Shown here one piece after another: positions 16,824-25,590 of a stretch of 64,000 nucleotides of DNA; the stretch's first letter is position 1; the number at the start of each line of letters is the position of its first letter. The DNA comes from Neobacillus sp. CF12. Lineage in GTDB: Bacteria; Bacillota; Bacilli; Bacillales; Cytobacillaceae. The notes below the pieces were generated by a model, which did no database searches, was not told the origin of the DNA, and saw only the letters and a list, made by a program, of their open reading frames with translations. The DNA lies in the NCBI RefSeq assembly GCF_030348765.1, contig NZ_JAUCEU010000007.1, positions 1,296,501-1,360,500 on the forward strand. Reading direction: 5' to 3'. Position numbers and translations under genes: made by a program.

Positions 16824-17999
16824 ATGCAAGGATTAAGTAAAGGACATCCACATGCAATGGGCCATCCGCATGGAATGAAAAAAATTGACTATGACGTTAA
16901 CCCGTTTATCGTCATTTGGGAAGTAACACGTGCATGTCAATTGAAATGTTTACACTGCCGTGCTGACGCACAGTTAACTCCAGACCCTCGTGAATTAACA
17001 CATGAAGAAGGAATAAATTTAATTGATCAAATTTATGAAATGGACAATCCGATGCTTGTCTTCTCAGGCGGAGATTGTATGATGAGGGAAGACCTTTTTG
17101 AGCTTGCAGATTATGCAGTTAAAAAAGGAATGCGCGTTAGTATGACTCCTAGTGCGACTCCTAATGTTACGAAGGAAAAAATGCAGCGTGCAAAGGAAGT
17201 TGGTCTTTCTCGTTGGGGCTTAAGTCTTGATGCACCGACAGCAGAAATTCACGACAAATTCCGTGGAGTGCCTGGTTCTTTCGACTTAACCATTGAAAAA
17301 ATTAAATATTTAAATGAATTGGGAATGCCTTTGCAAATTAATACCGTCATTTCCCGATATAATTATGACCATCTCGAACAAATGTCTAAGCTTGTAGAAG
17401 AGCTTGGTGCTGTTATGTGGTATATTTTCTTACTTGTTCCGACTGGACGAGGTCAAATGGATGCATGTATCACACCTGCGGAGCATGAAAAAGTTTTCCG
17501 TTGGTTGTACCAACTAAGCAAAACAGCTCCTTACGATATTAAAACAACGGCTGCACAGCATTACCGTCGTGTTGTTTTACAAGAAAAAGCTCGTGACCAT
17601 GTCATTGAAAAAGGAGAAATTCGCTACGAAGATTCCATTACAACTGATTTCGCTTCCATGCACGATGGCTTAAAACGTGCACCAAAGGGTGTAAATGACG
17701 GAAATGGCTTTGTATTCGTTAACCATATTGGCGATGTAATGCCAAGCGGCTTACTGCCTATCGTCGGTGGTAATATCAGAGAAACACCTTTAGCGGAAAT
17801 ATACCGTGAAGCGAAAGTCTTTAAAGAGTTAAGACAGCCTGACAATTATAAAGGCAAATGTGGTGTTTGTGAATTCAACAAAATCTGTGGAGGCTCACGT
17901 TCAAGAACGTATGCTGTTACCGGTGACTATATGGAAAGTGAACCATTCTGTGTTTATATTCCACAAGCAATGCGTAAGAAATCTGAACAGATGGTCTAA
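16824..17999 (+). CDS. Radical SAM/SPASM protein (TIGR04053-like, haem-pathway relative)
   Basis: Radical S-adenosylmethionine enzyme. The 4Fe-4S motif is CQLKCLHC at residues 38-45, the GGD motif follows (VFSGGDCMM), and a C-terminal SPASM domain carries CGVCEFNKICGG and a later Cys, binding auxiliary clusters. The family (I recall it as BA_1875-type) is related to NirJ and AhbC/AhbD, which modify haem precursors; the actual substrate is unknown. The N-terminus is His-rich (HPHAMGHPHG). GGTGAT four bases upstream favours the ATG at 16824 over GTG 16812. Monocistronic with its own terminator. Confidence 0.85.
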   Translation: MQGLSKGHPHAMGHPHGMKKIDYDVNPFIVIWEVTRACQLKCLHCRADAQLTPDPRELTHEEGINLIDQIYEMDNPMLVFSGGDCMMREDLFELADYAVKKGMRVSMTPSATPNVTKEKMQRAKEVGLSRWGLSLDAPTAEIHDKFRGVPGSFDLTIEKIKYLNELGMPLQINTVISRYNYDHLEQMSKLVEELGAVMWYIFLLVPTGRGQMDACITPAEHEKVFRWLYQLSKTAPYDIKTTAAQHYRRVVLQEKARDHVIEKGEIRYEDSITTDFASMHDGLKRAPKGVNDGNGFVFVNHIGDVMPSGLLPIVGGNIRETPLAEIYREAKVFKELRQPDNYKGKCGVCEFNKICGGSRSRTYAVTGDYMESEPFCVYIPQAMRKKSEQMV

Positions 18000-18012
18000 T
18001 AAGCAGCAATGC

Positions 18013-18037
18013 AGGCATTCCTATTGGAATGCCTTTT
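18013..18037. terminator. Terminator between the radical SAM gene and gerC
   Basis: GGCATTCC-TATT-GGAATGCC, an 8-bp stem with a four-base loop, followed by TTTTACT on the plus strand. Confidence 0.8.
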
Positions 18038-18038
18038 A

Positions 18039-19139
18039 CTATTCAATTAATCCTGTATCTTTAATTTGCACGTTTGCGTTAACTTTAAATTTTATTTCTG
18101 GATACAATCTCATCCACGTTTCCCAATCATCCTTCTCGAAATGTCTGCTGCGATAGCGTAAACCAAAACCGATAGGATCTACCTTTGACTTTTGTAATTT
18201 GACCAGTACATCATAAACCTGTTTTTTTGTGTACGTGTTGGCCATTTTTTCATATTTCCGCAAGTCTTTATTATTAACATCAAAAAGCGCTTCTTCTATT
18301 CTCCCCTGCAAATCTATATCCACTTTAATATAAGGTTGCTTTTGATTATCAGTCATTATTTTATAATTCGTTTTTACACCTTGGATATCAATGACAAATG
18401 ACTGTTCCCCATTTACTATTTTTAAAGCAGTTTTTGGTTCTTCATTTAAAAAGAAATTCAAGATCATGGTTTCTTTAGGAGTAAATTTAATCTTCAACCC
18501 TTTCTTATCCAATAAACCTACTTTATCTACTTCGAAAAGATCTTTCTTAACTTCAATAATTGGCAGAAAGGGATCCATTCCTTTTTCACTAAATCTTTTT
18601 TTAAAATCAAAAAGGAATTCGGAAATCACATAAGTCGATTCTGAACCATCTTTACCCAATATTAGGAATAGAGAGTTGGAAGGAAGGCGTTCAGTTTTAG
18701 GCTTTAGTTTTAATACTTCTAGTGCTGAAGGTTTTCCGATCGTAACCCAAGACATTTCTTGGAAATCGCGTCTTCTGATAAACCAGTAATAAAGATTTTT
18801 GTCTATTTCGGGCTTAAGAATTTTCTCATTGTATACGATTAATTTGGCATGACTGAAATCAAGTTCTTTGTCTACTTCTGCCTTCATTATTCTTACCGCT
18901 TCGGCAATGGTATCACCTTCTTCGGAGATAATAACAAATTCGTTTGATACTTCTTGTACATTGGGAACTGCTAACTTGAGACTAATAAGGAACTTTTTAT
19001 CGCTATTTTTGGCTGGGTCCACACCTACACTAACCACGAATATCCGTTTATCTATGTCTTTAAAGCCGCAGCCAGATAAAGAGGGAGTCAGTAAGATTAA
19101 GATGAACAAAACACCTTGTAATTTCAGATAGTGATTCAT
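18039..19139 (-). CDS. Spore germination receptor subunit C (Ger(x)C lipoprotein)
   Basis: GerAC-family lipoprotein of 366 residues, part of a nutrient receptor in the inner spore membrane. The signal ends in the lipobox LSGC (Cys about 24), followed by the family's GFKDIDKRIFVVSVGVD. The C-terminal region has the usual KVNANVQIKDTG strand. It overlaps gerB by 4 bp (ATGA), so translation is coupled. The germinant cannot be inferred. Confidence 0.92.
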   Translation of the reverse strand: MNHYLKLQGVLFILILLTPSLSGCGFKDIDKRIFVVSVGVDPAKNSDKKFLISLKLAVPNVQEVSNEFVIISEEGDTIAEAVRIMKAEVDKELDFSHAKLIVYNEKILKPEIDKNLYYWFIRRRDFQEMSWVTIGKPSALEVLKLKPKTERLPSNSLFLILGKDGSESTYVISEFLFDFKKRFSEKGMDPFLPIIEVKKDLFEVDKVGLLDKKGLKIKFTPKETMILNFFLNEEPKTALKIVNGEQSFVIDIQGVKTNYKIMTDNQKQPYIKVDIDLQGRIEEALFDVNNKDLRKYEKMANTYTKKQVYDVLVKLQKSKVDPIGFGLRYRSRHFEKDDWETWMRLYPEIKFKVNANVQIKDTGLIE

Positions 19140-20233
19140 ATCTTCCTCCTAAGGAAAAAGAAAAATCCTATAACCGCAATGATTTCAACAAAAAATCTTG
19201 CAATTAACCAGTACATTGAAATAAGTTCAGGGTGCATAAAATCAATTCGAAGAATAACTAATATCGAGAGACCAAAAAAGAAAGCCATTAACAGTCGATT
19301 TTTCTTTTTACTATTATTATTCGTATATACTCCTTTCATCAATTCAAAAGCAACATGCCAATGAACGGAAACACTGATTAAAGTTATGTTGATATATAGC
19401 ATTAGAAAAATAAACACAACCCGCTCAACGGGGCTATAAGGCAGCCGAAGAGAATCTGCTGTAATAATCCATGGGTAGATGTACTCCTCTACTCCATAAC
19501 TGCCATGCATTCCAATTGGTACGAATACAGAAGTAAACAGAGTTAAGATGGAAATAAATAAAATAATGACAAAATTAATGCTTTTGATTTTCTCTTTAAT
19601 TAAGCGGTTAAAGATAATAATATTGGCGTATCCAGAGAATATATAACTTGCAACTGCGATTGGATTTAATTTCGGCACTGTTGCTGCATGAGTGCCCACT
19701 TCGAAAATAGAATCCCAATTTAAATAGTCACTAGTCACAGCTTTAAAGAAGACGAATCCGATAAATGGAACATTTAAACATAAAATAATTTCAAGTAAAT
19801 ACATAACCTTTTGAGTAGGCAATTGGATAACGAAACCAAGTACTACTAAAAAGGCTGCCAGTAACCAAACCTTTGATAGTTCTGGATTGATGATTCGATG
19901 AAGAATATCGATATAACCTAAAAGAGATAAAAGACCTGCTACAAACCAAAAGGAAGAAAAGCTCACAAGTATGATTATCTTTAATGGTTTATTCAATCCT
20001 TGTTCGAGAATTTCAGGTAAGCCTTGACCAGGAAACCTTGCATACACAATTGTATCCACATACATTAAGCCCATCCCTATTATCATGGCGATCAATATGC
20101 TTATTAGCAATCCATCAAACCGATATTGAATCAGATATTTTGGAACAAAAATAATGACATTCGTCAGCATATTTAACATGACTAAGTACAAAAAATAACG
20201 ATTCATCCTACCACTCAATTCCTTATGAACCAC
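19136..20233 (-). CDS. Spore germination receptor subunit B (GerAB/YndE permease)
   Basis: Ten-helix membrane protein of 365 residues from the APC-like spore-germination permease family, thought to be the germinant-binding subunit. Membrane segments alternate regularly from residue 12 onwards, and GYANIIIFNRLIKEK matches the conserved mid-protein region. It starts directly after the gerA stop and overlaps gerC by 4 bp. Confidence 0.92.
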   Translation of the reverse strand: MVHKELSGRMNRYFLYLVMLNMLTNVIIFVPKYLIQYRFDGLLISILIAMIIGMGLMYVDTIVYARFPGQGLPEILEQGLNKPLKIIILVSFSSFWFVAGLLSLLGYIDILHRIINPELSKVWLLAAFLVVLGFVIQLPTQKVMYLLEIILCLNVPFIGFVFFKAVTSDYLNWDSIFEVGTHAATVPKLNPIAVASYIFSGYANIIIFNRLIKEKIKSINFVIILFISILTLFTSVFVPIGMHGSYGVEEYIYPWIITADSLRLPYSPVERVVFIFLMLYINITLISVSVHWHVAFELMKGVYTNNNSKKKNRLLMAFFFGLSILVILRIDFMHPELISMYWLIARFFVEIIAVIGFFFFLRRKI

Positions 20234-21562
20234 TTAAGTTAGTTTTTCTTCCTTTAATGTTAAGAATGGTTTCCCAAAACTATCCAGACTTACCATATAG
20301 GCGATTAACATGAATAACCCGATAATCACACCAACTAAACCAAAGAATATAGATAAAGCTAAAATGAAGTATTTTGATATTCTCACTGCAAAACTAAAGG
20401 TATTTACTGGAATGACGAAATTTGAAATCGCCCCTAAAGAAACAATGATAATCATAATATTACTTACAAGACCAGCAGCCGTTGCAGCCTGTCCTAAAAT
20501 TAACCCTCCAACGGTTGTTGCCGTTGGTCCAATCGCTTTTGGAAGCCGAATACTTGCTTCCAGTAGTAACTCCATCATAATAAGCATCAGAAAAACCTCA
20601 ATAAACGATGGGTATGGAACAGCATGACGGCTTCCAGCAACGGAAAGTGCTAATTGAACTCTGAAGACTTCTGGATTATAACTTGTTAGAGCAACGTAAA
20701 GTCCCGGGAGCGTAATTGTTGTCATTAATGCTATATACCTAAGCAGCAATAGAAATTTTCCAATCCAAAATGTTTGATAGATATCCGCCATCGAGGCCAT
20801 TAAATCCTTCATAACAGTGGGCATGATCACGGCAAATGGTGAACCAGCGACAAGGATAATTACTTTCCCGGCGGCAAGATTAATGGCTGTCCGATCTGGT
20901 CTTTCCGTCACCATTAAGGTTGGAAATAAGGAACGTTGACTTTTTTTTGTAAAGTCTAGCAATTGTTCACCTGACTGAAACATTTCAATCTGTATGGATG
21001 AAAGAAATTGTTTCACTTTTTCCAAAGTGTCTTTGTCTACTTTTCTTGAATCATAGAGAAGATTAACAGAGGTGTTCGATATCGTTCCCATCTTCATGGA
21101 ATCAACCATTAATGATAAAGCCGGATAGCGGTTCCGTATGAGACCAATATTGGTTGAAAGACTTTCACTAAATCCTGATTGTGGTCCGAGAATGGTTGTT
21201 TCCACCGTTGTATCGATAACGGAATTATTTTTATCAACCTTCGTATCAAGGAGGAATATTTTCTCCTGATAGAAAAGTACTGCTGCCCCCTGAATCACTT
21301 CATTCACCGTTTTTTGCTGACTTTCAAACGGAGCAATTTTTGGATGTGATTGAAGATAGTTCAAAAATCCTCGGACCGAAATAATCTCAAAAAAAGGTTT
21401 TATCAAGAATGTCTGCATCTGGCCTTCATCACAAATCGTTTTGATATAAAATACTTCAATATATTTTTCATTTGTATGTAATTCTTTAAAGACAACGTCT
21501 TCTGACTTTTGAAATTGTTCTTTTATGGATTCCTGGAGCTTTTGAACCTCATGAGATGCCAT
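20234..21562 (-). CDS. Spore germination receptor subunit A (GerAA family)
   Basis: Large receptor subunit, 442 residues, slightly short for the family. An N-terminal soluble domain ends in the family signature GPQSGFSESLSTNIGLIRNR. Next come VTERPDRTAINLAAGKV and a C-terminal membrane domain with four to five helices, including LPKAIGPTATTVGGLILGQAA. First gene of a gerA-gerB-gerC operon, expected to be expressed in the forespore under sigma-G. I could not define a convincing sigma-G promoter. Confidence 0.93.
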   Translation of the reverse strand: MASHEVQKLQESIKEQFQKSEDVVFKELHTNEKYIEVFYIKTICDEGQMQTFLIKPFFEIISVRGFLNYLQSHPKIAPFESQQKTVNEVIQGAAVLFYQEKIFLLDTKVDKNNSVIDTTVETTILGPQSGFSESLSTNIGLIRNRYPALSLMVDSMKMGTISNTSVNLLYDSRKVDKDTLEKVKQFLSSIQIEMFQSGEQLLDFTKKSQRSLFPTLMVTERPDRTAINLAAGKVIILVAGSPFAVIMPTVMKDLMASMADIYQTFWIGKFLLLLRYIALMTTITLPGLYVALTSYNPEVFRVQLALSVAGSRHAVPYPSFIEVFLMLIMMELLLEASIRLPKAIGPTATTVGGLILGQAATAAGLVSNIMIIIVSLGAISNFVIPVNTFSFAVRISKYFILALSIFFGLVGVIIGLFMLIAYMVSLDSFGKPFLTLKEEKLT

Positions 21563-21730
21563 TATTTTACCCTCTTTACAACTTCATTCTTCTTACCTTT
21601 CCTAGATGGATGGTATTTTATTCCGTTATCTGTATAGGCTTTGTTTATTTTTGAAATATTACTATGTTATCGGTATGATGGATAAGTATCATTACAAGAA
21701 AGTATAGAATTATGGAAGAAAAGGTGTTAT

Positions 21731-22681
21731 ATGATTAAAACCCTAGCTGTAAATGAGAATTATGAAATAATAAAGGACATCGGTGTTTCTGAGATACTGG
21801 GGGGAAATTATCTATGGTCTTGGATTGATTTTTACCAGCCAGATGATAATGAAGTCGAGTTATTAAGAAATCCACTTCACTTCCATCCCTTAGCTATTGA
21901 GGATTGTATTCATACATTGCAACGCCCAAAGCTCGATTATTATGAAGACTTTACCTTTTTTGTTACGCAAGTATTAAATCAGGAAACATTAGAAAAAGAA
22001 GAAATAAATTTTTTTCTTGCTGAAAAATTCATTGTTACATTCCATCTACAACCTTCTATTGAGATTCATGAGGTATGGAATCGGGTTAGTCTTACAACAA
22101 ATAGTAAGAAGTGGAATCCATCTCAAGTTTTATATCACGTACTAGATAAGATGGTTGATAATTACTTTCCCCTCGTTAATAAGATTGATGATAAATTAAA
22201 TGAAATTGATGAGAATTCCAAGGGACGACAGATGGAGCTTTTACTAGAGGACTTATTTGATACAAGGCATGACCTTCTTACTTTACGGCATACTATTACC
22301 CCGATGCGAGATCTTGTATATCGAATTATTAATTCACAGCGATTATCTTTTATGCAAGTTAAGATAGAATACTTTTCAGATATCCATGATCACTTATTAA
22401 AGTTAACCGAAATGGTGGAAGCAAATCGTGAATTAGCAACTGATATTCGTGACAGTTACATAACATTAAACTCACATCAAACAAACCGTGTCATGAAAGT
22501 CCTTACTGTTATTACAACCATCTTTATGCCCCTTACCTTTATCGCGGGTATATACGGGATGAACTTTAATTATATGCCTGGATTAACATGGAAGTATGGT
22601 TATTTTGTTACGCTATTCCTAATGTTTCTCGTGGGCATGGGGATGTCACTATGGTTTAAAAAGAAAGGATGGTTTAAATAG
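21731..22681 (+). CDS. CorA-family Mg/Co transporter
   Basis: Pentameric divalent-cation channel of 316 residues. A long N-terminal cytosolic alpha/beta domain and stalk helix lead to two C-terminal membrane helices. The selectivity motif is YGMNFNYMPG at the end of the first helix. The tail is basic (WFKKKGWFK). AAAAGGTG precedes the ATG. No M-box riboswitch is seen in the 168-bp upstream gap. Confidence 0.93.
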   Translation: MIKTLAVNENYEIIKDIGVSEILGGNYLWSWIDFYQPDDNEVELLRNPLHFHPLAIEDCIHTLQRPKLDYYEDFTFFVTQVLNQETLEKEEINFFLAEKFIVTFHLQPSIEIHEVWNRVSLTTNSKKWNPSQVLYHVLDKMVDNYFPLVNKIDDKLNEIDENSKGRQMELLLEDLFDTRHDLLTLRHTITPMRDLVYRIINSQRLSFMQVKIEYFSDIHDHLLKLTEMVEANRELATDIRDSYITLNSHQTNRVMKVLTVITTIFMPLTFIAGIYGMNFNYMPGLTWKYGYFVTLFLMFLVGMGMSLWFKKKGWFK

Positions 22682-22689
22682 ATTAAAAA

Positions 22690-22711
22690 GACTAGCATGC
22701 TAGTCTTTTTC
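22690..22711. terminator. Bidirectional terminator after corA
   Basis: GACTAGCATGCTAGTC is a perfect palindrome flanked by A and T runs, shared with the convergent gene. Confidence 0.8.
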
Positions 22712-22716
22712 TTTGT

Positions 22717-23028
22717 CTATTCCCAATTTTCATACGTAACGGTTCCACCGGTTAAATCAATGGTATTCCGCTCTCCCTTATAGTAGGTCTTTCCATCTTT
22801 TTCAATAATATAATTTTCATAGGTAAATACTGCTTTCCCGTCGGGCAGATGGATGACGACTTTGGAACCGAGATTTTCTTCTGGTGATTCAATTTTTATT
22901 GTACTTTGATAAAAATGTCGTCCGACATAGAAACCCACTGTCAAAAGGATAAAAATTAGTATGAAAAAAAATGGTCCCTTCCAGGAAATTTGCTTCGTTT
23001 TTTGATGGTATAGTTCTAATCTGGTCAT
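22717..23028 (-). CDS. Membrane-anchored small protein of unknown function
   Basis: About 103 residues from the ATG at 23028, which is preceded by GGGGGA; upstream in-frame starts lack a site. One membrane helix at roughly residues 18-38 follows a short basic cytoplasmic stretch. The outer part is strand-rich with charged residues (VVIHLPDGKAVFTYENYI). No family recognised. Confidence 0.6.
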   Translation of the reverse strand: MTRLELYHQKTKQISWKGPFFFILIFILLTVGFYVGRHFYQSTIKIESPEENLGSKVVIHLPDGKAVFTYENYIIEKDGKTYYKGERNTIDLTGGTVTYENWE

Positions 23029-23237
23029 TTTTTCCCCCATAAACCTGATTATTATTTGATAATTTAGAATTATTCCTTTTATTACCAATTACTGTACTAT
23101 TTATCCCGAAAAGGAAAAATTCCACACTTCCTATGCTATGCAGGCACACCAAATAAGTTGAATAGTTTTGTTATCGATTGATTTTTAATTATGATGTTAT
23201 AATAAGAAAGAGTGTTATTTAGAAAGGGGATTTAGCT

Positions 23238-24287
23238 TTGTCAAACAAAAACACAGAGGAAACAATGAAATTACTTGTGGATTTAGTATCGATCCCAAGT
23301 CCATCAGGAAATACCAACGAAGTGATTTCCTATGTTGAAAAATACCTTGCAGAATTAAAAGTTGAAACAAGAAGAAACCGTAAAGGTGGTCTTATTGCAA
23401 CATTAGCTGGGAAAGATACGAGTCAGCATCGTATGCTTACGGCACACGTTGATACTCTTGGAGCCATGGTTAAAGAAATTAAGTCAAACGGCAGACTAAA
23501 GATTGACTTGATTGGCGGCTTTAAGTATAACTCGATTGAAGGTGAATATTGCCAAATCGAAACAAGCAGTGGTAAAAAAATTACGGGGACCATCCTTATG
23601 CATCAAACCTCTGTCCATGTATACAAGGACGCCGGAAAGGCTGAGCGTAATCAAGAAAATATGGAAATCAGATTGGATGAAAAAGTACATAATGCCGAAG
23701 ATATAAGAGCACTGGGAATTGAAGTAGGAGATTTCGTTTCCTTCGATCCACGGGTAGAAGTAACTCCAAGCGGATTTATTAAATCCCGTCACTTAGATGA
23801 TAAAGCAAGTGTAGCCATATTACTGCAATTAATTAAGCAAGTAAAAAATGAAAATATTGAATTACCTTACACCACCCATTTCTTAATTTCTAACAATGAG
23901 GAAATTGGTTACGGTGGAAATTCCAATATTACTCCTGAAACAGTTGAGTATTTGGCTGTTGATATGGGGGCAATGGGCGATGGACAATCAACCGATGAGT
24001 ATACAGTATCTATTTGTGTGAAGGATGCAAGTGGACCCTACCATTACGAACTCCGAAAAAACTTAGTACGGCTTGCTGAAGAAAACAATATCCAATACAA
24101 ACTCGATATCTACCCCTTCTATGGCTCTGATGCATCAGCAGCGATTCGCTCTGGTCACGACATCGTACACGGGTTAATTGGACCTGGGATTGATTCCTCC
24201 CATGCTTTTGAACGGACACACGAATCATCAATTGAAAATACAGCAAAGCTTTTGTTTCATTACGTCCAATCCAGTTTAGTCATATAA
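23238..24287 (+). CDS. M42-family metallopeptidase
   Basis: Cytosolic dinuclear-zinc aminopeptidase of the M42 (glutamyl/deblocking aminopeptidase, also called FrvX/endoglucanase) family. 349 residues, starting at TTG with AAAGGGGATT upstream. Metal and catalytic motifs: TAHVDTLG near residue 75, SRHLDDKAS near 185, [10 protein letters not shown] near 218, and YGSDASA near 295. tatA follows 31 nt later on the same strand. Confidence 0.9.
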   Translation: MSNKNTEETMKLLVDLVSIPSPSGNTNEVISYVEKYLAELKVETRRNRKGGLIATLAGKDTSQHRMLTAHVDTLGAMVKEIKSNGRLKIDLIGGFKYNSIEGEYCQIETSSGKKITGTILMHQTSVHVYKDAGKAERNQENMEIRLDEKVHNAEDIRALGIEVGDFVSFDPRVEVTPSGFIKSRHLDDKASVAILLQLIKQVKNENIELPYTTHFLISNNEEIGYGGNSNITPETVEYLAVDMGAMGDGQSTDEYTVSICVKDASGPYHYELRKNLVRLAEENNIQYKLDIYPFYGSDASAAIRSGHDIVHGLIGPGIDSSHAFERTHESSIENTAKLLFHYVQSSLVI

Positions 24288-24318
24288 AATAATTTTCTAT
24301 AAAACAGGAGGTTTCGAT

Positions 24319-24531
24319 ATGTTCTCAAACATTGGTGTACCCGGCTTAATCTTAATTCTGGTGCTCGCCTTAATTGTCTTTGGACCGAATAAATTGCCTG
24401 AGATAGGTCGTGCATTTGGTAAATCACTTCGTGAATTCAAGCGCGCAACAGAAGGATTAACCAATGACATTAAAGAAGAATTTAAAGATGACCTGAACGA
24501 AGCAAAGAAGGATATTAATCTTAAAAAGTAA
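24319..24531 (+). CDS. tatA: Twin-arginine translocase subunit TatA/E
   Basis: 70-residue pore-forming subunit of the Tat export system. One N-terminal membrane helix ([12 protein letters not shown]) is followed by the hinge [19 protein letters not shown] and a charged amphipathic tail. CAGGAGGT precedes the ATG. No tatC is next to it. Confidence 0.92.
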   Translation: MFSNIGVPGLILILVLALIVFGPNKLPEIGRAFGKSLREFKRATEGLTNDIKEEFKDDLNEAKKDINLKK

Positions 24532-24537
24532 AAAAAC

Positions 24538-24569
24538 GCAAGCTGCACTATCGCAGCTTGCAATTTTTT
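24538..24569 (+). terminator. Terminator of tatA
   Basis: GCAAGCTGC pairs with GCAGCTTGC and is followed by a T run. It abuts the stop of the small minus-strand gene. Confidence 0.85.
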
Positions 24570-24693
24570 ATCTTCGCGATTTATCCGCAAAGTTCTGAAG
24601 TTGATTTATTAATTTCTTCCTTGTTTTATCATTTCTAAGTAAATAGGCTGCCCCTAATGCAGCTGTCGTCAGTAAAAATCGATTTCTGGCCAA
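24568..24693 (-). CDS. 41-residue small protein, DUF3918/YrzQ-like
   Basis: A short coding region with a strong GGAGGGGATTCACG ribosome binding site before a TTG start. The product has a hydrophobic N-terminal half (LLTTAALGAAYLL) and a basic tail (RNDKTRKK, ending DKSRR). It resembles the small DUF3918 proteins of Bacillus, whose role is unknown; the assignment is by pattern only. Confidence 0.55.
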   Translation of the reverse strand: MARNRFLLTTAALGAAYLLRNDKTRKKLINQLQNFADKSRR

Positions 24694-24713
24694 CGTGAAT
24701 CCCCTCCACTATT

Positions 24714-25301
24714 CTATTCTGCTAACATTGCCTTTATTTTTTCGTTATGCTGTTTGGACTGATCTAGCAGTTGATTTAATAATTCTGCTGCAGTTTTATC
24801 ATTTTTCGCTTCAACAGCTGCCTTCAAGTCATGGAAGGTTTTCCAATTCCCCATCGCCTTACCGCCATGTGCTTTTTGAACAAATTCCTCTTTTGTTAAC
24901 TTTCCTTCGTCTAATTGTTTCTTCAACTCTTGAATTTTCGACATCTTTTCTTGCTTCCACTTTTCACGTTTCTCTGCATTTTCAGGACTCAGCCACTTGT
25001 TTCTTAAATCCTTTTTCTCAGCTAATACTTTTGTCCACTCTGCTTTTTTATCTGGGGTATATTGATCAACCCATGTTAGCAGTTTTTGTTCACGCTCAGC
25101 CATTTTTGCCTGCCAATTCTTATGCATATGCTCCTGCTTTTCACAATCACATTCCTCAGTACCCTCTTTATCATGTGATCCTGGTACAGGTTTTTCAGTT
25201 TGTTTACCATTTGTATCTGGCACTTCTACATTTGCCGATACCCAGCCAGGAATAGCTAGTAATAAACCTAGCACGATGATTAACATTCTTTTTTTCATCA
25301 T
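24714..25301 (-). CDS. Secreted charged helical protein of unknown function
   Basis: About 195 residues with a signal peptide (MLIIVLGLLLAIPGWVSA). The mature part is almost all charged helix, rich in Lys, Glu and Trp, with a CDC pair near residue 53 and KKQLDEGKLTKEEF, recalling DUF2680-type proteins. AAGGAG fits either of two ATGs at 25301 or 25298 better than the first ATG at 25307. Function unknown. Confidence 0.65.
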   Translation of the reverse strand: MMKKRMLIIVLGLLLAIPGWVSANVEVPDTNGKQTEKPVPGSHDKEGTEECDCEKQEHMHKNWQAKMAEREQKLLTWVDQYTPDKKAEWTKVLAEKKDLRNKWLSPENAEKREKWKQEKMSKIQELKKQLDEGKLTKEEFVQKAHGGKAMGNWKTFHDLKAAVEAKNDKTAAELLNQLLDQSKQHNEKIKAMLAE

Positions 25302-25469
25302 TACCATCTCCTTCTTTCTTGCTTATCATTTGAAAATTTAACCAGTTATTTATGGCACGAATTTAACATTCCCTATTTGTCGGAAAAAAATTTACCAATT
25401 CGACAAATATAAATGTATATACCACTTGTTTCTAAATTAGAGATATCGTATTCTATGAATATAGAAGAT

Positions 25470-25487
25470 ATGTGAAATACTTCACAA
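25470..25487. promoter_or_regulatory. Rex-type operator 1 of ndh
   Basis: ATGTGAA-ATAC-TTCACAA matches the Rex consensus TTGTGAA-N4-TTCACAA at all but the first base. It lies upstream of the -35 of the NADH dehydrogenase gene. It also fits the looser FNR pattern. Confidence 0.75.
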
Positions 25488-25498
25488 TCAGATCGAGT

Positions 25499-25528
25499 TT
25501 GATGCTCTATATTTTTTTAAATCATAAT
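25499..25528 (+). promoter_or_regulatory. Candidate ndh promoter
   Basis: TTGATG at 25499-25504 and CATAAT at 25523-25528, spaced 18 bp. The second Rex-type site overlaps the -10 end, as expected for repression. Confidence 0.55.
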
Positions 25529-25544
25529 GTGAAGTGTTTCACAA
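25527..25544. promoter_or_regulatory. Rex-type operator 2 of ndh
   Basis: ATGTGAA-GTGT-TTCACAA is a second near-perfect Rex consensus site, 57 bp from the first and overlapping the likely transcription start. Confidence 0.75.
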
Positions 25545-25590
25545 TAATAATTCGTAGATAACTTATTTATTGATAGGAGAGGGATTTAAA

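Noticed and set aside
21563..21730. M-box Mg riboswitch before corA, or a sigma-G promoter before gerA
   Set aside because: No M-box consensus is visible; a CATAGTA -10-like element exists but the only -35-like sequence is 19 bp away and poorly matched.
24695..25255. 186-residue plus-strand reading frame
   Set aside because: It is antisense to the secreted helical protein, lacks a ribosome binding site and resembles no family; the Phe/Leu/His richness mirrors the Lys/Glu codons of the real gene.
25470..25544. FNR boxes as the main call upstream of ndh
   Set aside because: The N4 spacing with TTCACAA ends fits Rex more exactly, and ndh is a known Rex target in Bacillus; FNR binding is not excluded.
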